Source: Cycas panzhihuaensis (taxonomy: Eukaryota; Cycadophyta). From it: 64,000 nt of DNA. The position numbers and the translations under genes were made by a program. Shown here piece after piece: positions 57,084 to 64,000 of this stretch (its first letter is position 1; each line of letters opens with the position of its first letter). The stretch spans positions 25,303,741 through 25,367,740 of the forward strand of contig CM041465.1 in NCBI GenBank assembly GCA_023213395.1, given 5' to 3'. The notes under the pieces are model-generated. The model ran no database searches. It was not told where the DNA came from and was given only the letters and a program-made list of their open reading frames with translations.

Positions 57084-57930
57084 TTGATTAATGCTTGTAG
57101 GAAGTTCGTGCTGCTGATGATGAAGCCAAAGGTGGAAGAAAAAGAGCAAGCAGAGTCCTCAATAGAAGCACTAGATAAGAAGCAAGTGCATTTGATTGAA
57201 GGCCTAAGGAATAAGTACAATGATATATTCCAAGAGCCAAAAGGGCTGCCCCTAAAAGGGCAATTAAACATGAAATCCAACTAGTTGCTAATTCACCTTT
57301 GCCAAATCTTAGTCTCTACCGAAACTCAGCTTTAGAGAATGGAGAAATTAAGAGGCAAATTCAAGAACTCTTGGAACAAGAAGTGATCAATCCAAGTTAT
57401 TCCCCATGTGGTTCACCTATTGTTTTGGTGCCAAAGAAAGATGGAGGATGGAGAATGTGCATTGACTACCAGACTTTGAACAAGATTACCATAAAGAATT
57501 GACATCCCTTACCACAGATAGATGACTTGTTGAACTAGCTGCAGTCAACAAGATATTTTAGCAAATTGGACCTGAAATCAAGCTACCATCAAGTTTGAAT
57601 CTGAGAAGAGGATACCTGGAAGATAGCCTTCAAATCAAAACAAGGATTGTTCGAATGGTTGGTGATGTCATTTGGTCTATGCAATGCACCCGCCACCTTC
57701 ATGACGTTGATGAATGAGGTAGTAAAAGCCTTCATTGATGACTTTGTAATTATTTATCTAGATGATATTCTGATGTTTAGTCATACATGGGAGGAGCACC
57801 TCCAACATGTCGAGCAAGCGCTCAAAGTTCTCTAAGATTAGCAGTTGAAACTGAATCTGAAAAAGTGCAAGTTTGGAAAGCAATGTCTCATCTTCTTAGG
57901 TTTTATGGTTGGAGGAGGAGAATTGAAGAT
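57084..57930 (+). pseudogene. chromovirus F reverse transcriptase, copy 1
   Basis: A linker ([20 protein letters not shown]) leads into [22 protein letters not shown] followed by [13 protein letters not shown] lies at 57400-57500, and [20 protein letters not shown] at 57648-57705. The catalytic block FVIIYLDDILMFS at about 57742-57780 is intact. KCKFGKQCLIFLGFMVGGGE lies near 57866-57920. Stops occur at a few Arg, Gln and Trp positions. Shifts are rare compared with the other elements. Confidence 0.92.
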
Positions 57931-58660
57931 TGACCCAGCAAAGATTAAAGTCATTCTTAATTGGCCCACACTCAAGACAACCATAGAGGTAAGAAGTTTC
58001 ATTGGTGCATGTTAATATTTAAGAAAATTTATTTTCAGATTCTCTCAAATTGCAGCACCTCTTCATGTATTGATAGGAGGAATTGCAAAGTTTCATTAGG
58101 ATAATAAACAAGAAAAAGCTTTCAGGCTTTTGAAGTAGAAAATTTGTGAGGCGCCAGTGTTAGCTTTACCCTCATTGCAGAAACCATTTGAATTAGAGAC
58201 TGATGCTTCAGGCTATGCCATGGGAGCAGTATTGAAGCAAGAAGGAAAACTGATAGCATACCATTGAGAGACATTTAATGGAGCTATCATAAACTACCCA
58301 ACTTATGATAAGGAGCTCTATGCATTGCATTAAGCAGTAAAGCATTGGAGACCATATTTGTTAGGAAAAGAAGTGATCATCCACATCGACCATAAGCCTT
58401 TGCAACCTTTACAGACTTAGTCCAAATTGCAGTACACTAGGTAAATGAAGTGGATGTCCTATTTGCAGTAGTTTCACATTATGGTTAAGTACAAGAAAGG
58501 AATGACAAATAAAATTGTAAACTTGTTGTCCAGACCTCCCCAATAGTAAGGTATTTCCAGTTTGTTGCTAGCTATGCAATTTTAACCTTTCTTCCATGAT
58601 GAATATGTTGATTTATACTTGAAAGATGAGGCATTCGAGCCTATCTTTGAGCAGCTATAG
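57931..58660 (+). pseudogene. chromovirus F RNase H, copy 1
   Basis: The connection IDPAKIKVILNWPTLKTTIE is followed by RNase [21 protein letters not shown] (58183-58242) contains the first Asp; YDKELYALH*AVKHWRPYLL (near 58300-58360) has the Glu; VIIHIDHKPLQPLQT (58375) has the next Asp. MTNKIVNLLSRPPQ (58502-58543) shows the usual DxLSR end with Asp changed to Asn. Several TAG/TAA stops lie at Gln codons. Confidence 0.9.
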
Positions 58661-60050
58661 TAAGGAAAAGCAGTTACTAATTTCTAGCTGAAAGATGGCC
58701 TTCTCTTCAAGCAAGATAAGCTTTACATTCCAAAGCATGCCGATCGAATGAAGTGGGTAAGAGAAGCTCACACCTCTCGAGTTGCAGGACACTTTGGAGT
58801 GGGAAAGACATTGCTAAACTTGCAGCGATATATATATTGGCCAAATATGTAGCAAGATATGACTACAGCAGTATGAGGGTGTACATTATATAGCACATCA
58901 AAGCTGGCCAATAGGAAGTTTAGATTATACATTCCAATTCATGTTCTATCATGACCATGGGAGAGTATCTCCATGGATTTCCTCAGAGGACTACTACGAA
59001 CCAAAAATGGTATGGATTATTTGTTTGTAGTTGTTGATCAGTTTAGTAAAATGGTGATGTTAATTCCCTGTAAAAAGACACATATAGGAGAAGTCATAGC
59101 TAGATTACTTTTCCAGCATGTTTGGAAGTATTTTGGACTTCCCAACTCAATCATTTCTGATCGAGACAACAGATTTCTGAGTCATTTTTGGCAAACACTT
59201 TGGGAAATGATGGATACGAAGTTAAAGATGATCACGACTTTTCATCCTCAAACAGACGGCCAGACTGAAGTTATCAACAGGACACTAGTACAACTGTTAT
59301 AAGGATACAATGCCAAGCATCCTAAGACTTGGGATGAAAGTCTCCCATACTTGCAGTTTACATTCAATAGAGCTATCCATAGCTAAACCTAGAAATCACC
59401 ATTTGAGGTATGTTTGGGATTTCTACCTATAAGTCCTTTCAATCTAGAATTTTCTACTCAACTTTCTATAGGAAATGGAAAGGAGGAAGAAGGAGATGAA
59501 AAGGCATAAAGATTCTTGGAAAGAATTAGAAAATCCATCAATAGGTTGAAAAGCAGCTTCAAAAATCTCAACAGAGATATAAACAGTGGTATGATGCATA
59601 TAGAACCAGCCATTCCTTTAAGGAAGGAGATAGAGTTTGGTTACATCTCAGTAAGAAGCAATTGCAAGGTGAAGGCAAAAAGCTAAAGCCTATACATTAT
59701 GGTCCTTTTACAATCTTGAAGAAAATTGGGGAAAATACTTTCTAGCTTGAACTTCCAAAATTCATTAAAATATATTCCATAGTGAATGTTGAGAATCTGA
59801 AGATGTTCGAGCCATCCATGTTGGATGAAGATGAAGACAGAGTTCCACTATTACCATATCCAAAGGAGTTACGAATAGAGAAAAAGGAACCAATGCAAAA
59901 TAATTGCATTCTTCAAAGGAAGCAGACCAAGACTCGAAGAGGCATAATCTTGTCCTTCAGAATTGTAGAAAAAGGATAAGTACCTAGCAAGGCAAAATGG
60001 TACAATAAGGAGATAGGTAAAATCAAATTCCCTCTTCTATAACTGTAAAG
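58661..60050 (+). pseudogene. chromovirus F integrase and chromodomain-like tail, copy 1
   Basis: The zinc-binding region reads REAHTSRVAGHFGVGKTLLN near 58760-58820; its cysteine pair is degraded. The core frame 58973-59302 is open: [20 protein letters not shown] (first Asp), [14 protein letters not shown] (second Asp) and [12 protein letters not shown] (Glu). The GPF/Y-type region near 59640-59760 reads YGPFTILKKIGENTF. At 59902-60045 CILQRKQTKTRRGIILSFRI, a stop and PSKAKWYNKEI match a chromodomain with its aromatic residues partly lost. The chromodomain call is moderate. Confidence 0.88.
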
Positions 60051-60071
60051 TTCATGAGGCCATGAACTCCT

Positions 60072-60087
60072 AAAAAAATGGGAGTTC
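60072..60087 (+). other. Polypurine tract of chromovirus F
   Basis: AAAAAAATGGGAG, two or three bases before the LTR start TGATCTG, fits a plus-strand primer. Confidence 0.6.
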
Positions 60088-61148
60088 TGATCTGTTTTTT
60101 GGATCTTTAAAATGTACAACTATAATTGCAACTAAGTGATTGACTGGTCTATAAGTGCAATGAACTGCAACGATGAAATTTGCAGGCGCAACCCTGCTGA
60201 CTGTAGGTGAAACTCTATTGACTGAAGGTGCAACCCTGCTGACTAAGGCACAAGCCTATTGACTACAGGCATAACCCTGCTGACTGAGGTGCAACCCTAC
60301 TGACTACAGGTGCAACTCTGCAGACTACAGAAAATGGGAAAATGGAAAGTTTGAAAAACATCAGTATTTTAGGCGAGGGAAATGAAGTCCGTTTCATAGA
60401 AAATTTTAGGAGGATCTTTTCACATGTGTCCTCTACACGATTAAAGAGAAAAATCTCCTAATTAATGGATTCAAGTAGGATTTTGTTAGCCGTTATGAAT
60501 CTATTGAAGAACCACTAAATGAAAAAGACTTTACAGAAAGAAACTGCATATTGTGGGGTTTTAAAGCAGTGAGATCTCTTCACAGAGGACAGGAGAGAAG
60601 AAGAGAGGATGCCAACAGCTATAGATGCAGTATGTGGAGCAAGATTTGAGGAAGGTTGTCTAAAATTACTTTCTGAAAAGAGAGAATGGCTCCAAAAACT
60701 AAAATTCTACAGGAGAAAAAATGAAAAGGAAGTGCATAAGGAGCGATAGAGCTACACCTAAATCTATTCGTGGAGACAGAAACGGGCCCTAAGAAAGTGA
60801 AACTACAGCTGAGGGAGGAAAATAGTAGTTGTAGCAGTCTAAGAAAGAGACGCTGATAGATTTCTTCACCAAGAAAAGAGACTTTTTGGTTATCAGCAAC
60901 CAAAACTCTATGCATACTTCAGTGACAGTGGTTCCAAAGAATGTGTAGAAGCCCGAAAAGTGCCTAACACTCAGTTCTACTCTCCCAATTTACTATATCA
61001 GTCTTTTGAATGCTCAATAGAGCATAAAAAGAAGGAATTTTATAAGAAAATTTAAAATATCTTTAAATTAATGTAATAATATTATAAATTTGTTCTGGAT
61101 TTATTTCGATTGGATTAAGTCTTTACTTTTCCATTCAAATTCAGATCA
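60088..61148 (+). repeat. chromovirus F LTR 2 (1061 bp)
   Basis: It begins TGATCTG and ends CAGATCA, a perfect 7-bp terminal inverted repeat that fixes both edges. It is the 3' LTR of copy 1 and the 5' LTR of copy 2. It is longer than LTR 1 partly because it has one more 21-bp unit. The TATA-like string of LTR 1 reads CTGCATATTGTGGGG here. Confidence 0.93.
60184..60328 (+). repeat. Seven 21-bp tandem units in LTR 2
   Basis: Same unit as at 54402-54525, for example AGGTGCAACCCTGCTGACTA. TTGACT appears in several units. Confidence 0.9.
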
Positions 61149-61154
61149 AATATT

Positions 61155-61168
61155 TGGTATCAGATCTA
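61155..61168 (+). other. chromovirus F primer-binding site 2
   Basis: TGGTATCAGATCTA keeps the first ten bases of the tRNA-Met site; the G at position 11 is T. It follows LTR 2 by six bases, as at site 1. Confidence 0.75.
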
Positions 61169-61334
61169 GTTTTCTTGAAATCCTTGGGAACTTGGGGATT
61201 TTTAAAGAGAAAAGAAAAGAAAAACCCTCTTGCTTTCGTTATGAAAAGTTTTTATAAAAACAAGATTTCAATATTTGTTGACCAGCGAACCTTTAACTAA
61301 ACCACTTGAGAAAGAATGTAGACAGTGAAGGAAG

Positions 61335-62330
61335 ATGGCTGAGCTAGAGCAAAAGATGGAGGAAAGGTTCATGAAGATGGAGCAAAACCTCAACAGACTA
61401 ACCCAGCTTTTAGCGCAACTAGTCTCTCAACAAGTTGTAACTTCTTCTTCAACAGCCAAAGGCATAAAGAAGGAAGAAGATGAACCGATGAAAGAGGAAA
61501 CAAATGAAGAGTTGGTTAAAGACCAACAAGAAGAGGAAGAAGATGACAATCTAGCGATAATAACACATCCATTCAAGGTATAGGTAAAACTTGAACTGCC
61601 TATCTATAATGGAACTTTAGATGCCGAAAAGTTAGATGGTTGGTTGAACCAACTAGAAATATATTTCTCAATTTATGGGTATAAAAACCAGCAGAAAATT
61701 ACTTTTGCTACGTTAAAATTGTTTAAGCATACATTAGTTTGGTGGAATACATATCTTAAATCCCATAATGCAAATGAAATTACTTAGCAACAATTTAAAA
61801 TCCTTATAAAGAAGCAATTCTATCCTATTAGGTATGAAGAGAAACAGAAGATTAAATGGCAATATTATCAATAGGAAAGAGGCCAAAATATCCAAGACTA
61901 CACAACAGAATTTCAAAAGCAAGTTGTTGTGTTGGGCATCTCTTTGTTAGGTAAAGACATCATGCTAGAGTATATTAGAGGGCTGCACCAGCATATTCAG
62001 CAAGAACTTCAATTGTTTAAAGTTGAATCGCTTGATGAAGCTAGCAAGAAGGCGATTGCCATAGAAAAGAGGAATAAGAAGGTTTATGTTAAGAGGAAAA
62101 GGTTTGCACCTTAAGAAGGTAGCAACAAACCTGACCAAGGAATGAGGTTTCTAGGTAAAATTGGACAATAACCCATTAGAGGTTTTGGCAAGAAGAAATA
62201 AGCCAATACCACCTAAATCAAAGTCACTTGTACTCATTGCAAGTGAGTGGGTCACATCATAGAATATTGTTGGTTCCTACACCCATAGAAACGACCCAAG
62301 AACAAGGGGAAAGATAAAGCTAAAACTGGA
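61335..62330 (+). pseudogene. chromovirus F gag, copy 2
   Basis: The ATG at 61335 gives MAELEQKMEERFMKMEQNLN. Domains match copy 1. A stop at 61580 (FKV*VKLELP) is unique to this copy, while TWWNTYLKSH near 61735-61765 keeps the Trp codons lost in copy 1. The zinc knuckle near 62229-62275 retains both first cysteines (CTHCK*VGHIIEYC) but has a stop inside. Confidence 0.9.
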
Positions 62331-62399
62331 GGTAAAGCTTTACTTAACTCTGTGGGTGATGAAGATGTTTGTGGCATTAAAGAAGCCAATGAGAAGTTG

Positions 62400-62880
62400 A
62401 TGCTCATGGCTAATGTGGAGCCTAAACATAACCATCAGTAAGTTGATCCAGAGATTAGATAGGAGCTCTTCATGGCAAGAATCCAAGTGAAGCAAAGTAT
62501 GGTTGATGCCATCTTTGATGGAGGAAGCCAAAAGAATTTAATCTCAGAAGCATTGGTAAAGAAACTGGGATTAAAAATGCATGCACATCTAAATCTATAT
62601 CCTCTTGGATGGTTGCAAAAAGATTCAAAATTGTAGGATACTCACCAATGTAAGTTTAAATTTGTAACATCTGAAAAGTTCATTGATGAAGTTGAATGTG
62701 AAGTAGTTCCTTTGGATGTTTGTCAAGTTGTGTTTGGTAGCCCATATCTCTATGATAGAGATGGAGTTCATCATAGGAGCCTAAGAAAGATTTAACTCAT
62801 TAAGGACATGAAATCATATCTGATCAGTACATCAAACCCACAAAAGAAGATCTCTCTCATATCTTCCTAATAAGCGAAAA
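62400..62880 (+). pseudogene. chromovirus F protease, copy 2
   Basis: The active-site block reads SMVDAIFDGGSQKNLISEAL near 62500-62557, with the Asp present and Gly-Gly after it. The rest matches copy 1 with a few stops, one at the Gln codon of SKLQ (TAG). Confidence 0.85.
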
Positions 62881-62889
62881 GATTGATTA

Positions 62890-64000
62890 ATGCTTGTAGG
62901 AAGTTTGTGATGCTGATGATAAAGCCAAAGGTGGAAGAAAAAGTACAAGCAGAGTCCTCAATATAGGCACTAGATAGGAAGCAAGTGCAACTGATTAAAG
63001 GCCTAAGGAATAGGTACAATGACATATTCCAAGAGCCAAAAGTGTTGCCCCCTAAAAGGGCAATTGAACATGAAATCTAGCTGGTTGTTGATTCACCTTT
63101 GTCAAATCTTAGTCTCTACCGAAACTAAATTTTAGAGAACGAAGAGATTAAGAGGTAGATTCAAGAACTCTTAGAACAAGAAGTGATCAAGCCAAGTTGT
63201 TTCCCATGTGGTTCACCTATTGTTTTAGTGCCAAAGAAAGATGGAGGATGGAGAATGTGCATTGACTACCAGGCTTTGAACAAGATTACCATAAAGAATC
63301 GACATCCCTTACCATGGATAGATGATTTGTTGGACCAGCTGCAGTCAGTAAGATATTTCAGTAAGGACCTAAAATCAGGCTACCATCAGGTTCAAATCCA
63401 AGAAGAGGATATTTAGAAGACATCCTTCAAATCAAAGCAAGGATTGTTCGAATGGTTGGTGATGTCGTTTGGTCTGTGCAATGCACCTGCCACCTTCATG
63501 AGGTTGATGAATGAGGTATTAAGAGCCTTCATTGATGACTTTGTAATTATTTATCAGATGATATTTTAATTTTTAGTCATACATGGGAGGAGCACCTCTA
63601 ACATGTCGAGCAAGTGCTCAAAGTTCTCCAAGAGCAGTAGTTGAAACTAAATCTGAAAAAGTATGAGTTTGGAAAGTAATCTCTCATCTTCTTAGGTTTC
63701 ATTTTTGGAAGAGAAGAATTGAAGATTAACCCAGCAAAGATTAAAGTCATTCTCAATTAGCCCACACCCAAGACAACCACAGAGGTAAGAAGTTTCATTG
63801 GTGCATATCAATATTTAAGAAAATTTATTTTCAGATTCTCTCAAATTGCAGCACCTTTTCATGCATTAACGGGAGGACATGCAAAGTTTCATTAGGATAA
63901 TGAACAAGAAAAAGCTTTCAGGATTTTGAAGCAGAAAATTTGTGAGGCATTAGTATTATCTTTACCCTCGATATAGAAACCATTTGAATTGGAGACTGAT
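62890..64000 (+). pseudogene. chromovirus F reverse transcriptase and RNase H start, copy 2
   Basis: [20 protein letters not shown] lies in an open frame from 63183, and [20 protein letters not shown] follows. At the catalytic site, near 63550-63560, one base is missing relative to copy 1, so the frame passes through the YLDD codons out of register and stops soon after. The downstream KCKF and RNase H linker blocks are present in other frames. The sequence leaves the window at the first RNase H block (FELETD). Confidence 0.9.

Larger units (their letters stand above)
54306..64000 (+). mobile_element. Ty3/gypsy chromovirus F, LTR-internal-LTR-internal array
   Basis: LTR 1 (54306-55348), internal 1 with gag-pol, LTR 2 (60088-61148) and internal 2 running off the window are co-linear and in the same orientation. 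Both LTRs have matching TGATC...GATCA ends and are followed by a tRNA-Met type primer site. Pol order is PR-RT-RNase H-IN with a chromodomain-like tail. All frames are broken, but the two copies carry mostly different lesions. Confidence 0.92.

Noticed and set aside
1-64000. tRNA, rRNA or other structural RNA genes
   Set aside because: No clear tRNA A/B boxes with cloverleaf pairing or rRNA motifs were noticed; a tRNAscan or Rfam run would settle it.

Overview
The window is plant nuclear DNA made almost entirely of retrotransposons. It holds Ty1/copia and Ty3/gypsy elements with plant-type primer-binding sites, a plant LINE with a DUF4283 ORF1 and a C-terminal RNase H, and a plant mobile domain (PMD) gene carried inside a gypsy element. 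I see no bacterial-style operon and no gene that I can defend as a host gene. Every recognisable coding region is broken by in-frame stops or frameshifts, as expected of old, methylated, heterochromatic DNA. The species cannot be named from the sequence; a seed plant is the reasonable inference.

Layout, left to right. 1-3640 (minus): decayed copia C (RT, IN, PR, gag), followed by AT-rich non-coding DNA to about 7.4 kb. 8378-8781: a copia-type LTR with a TATA box. 8785-22382: a three-layer nest. A plus-strand copia A RT/RNase H gene is split by copia B (minus, LTRs 8998-9359 and 20289-20652), and copia B is split by a LINE (11793-16710, minus) flanked by a 17-bp target duplication. 23152-24573 and 52240-53140 (minus): the two remaining parts of chromovirus E (integrase plus chromodomain, and RT).

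24574-52239 sits inside chromovirus E and is a Tat-like gypsy element T in the order LTR - internal - LTR - truncated second internal. The first internal region holds gag-pol on the plus strand. After it comes a spliced antisense PMD-like gene (three exon pieces, 42335 down to 35285), and then an archaeal-type RNase H on the plus strand next to the second LTR. Copia D (35837-41233), which lacks its 3' part, lies inside the antisense gene.

54306-64000: chromovirus F, again as LTR - gag-pol - LTR - gag-pol, running off the window. Its LTRs carry a 21-bp tandem repeat with TTGAC cores.

Functionally these are self-replicating elements: gag makes the particle, PR cuts the polyprotein, RT/RNase H copies RNA into DNA, and IN inserts it. 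None of the copies here looks able to do this alone. The most unusual part is the 3' region of element T, where a PMD gene with introns on the opposite strand and a second RNase H are packed between integrase and the LTR.
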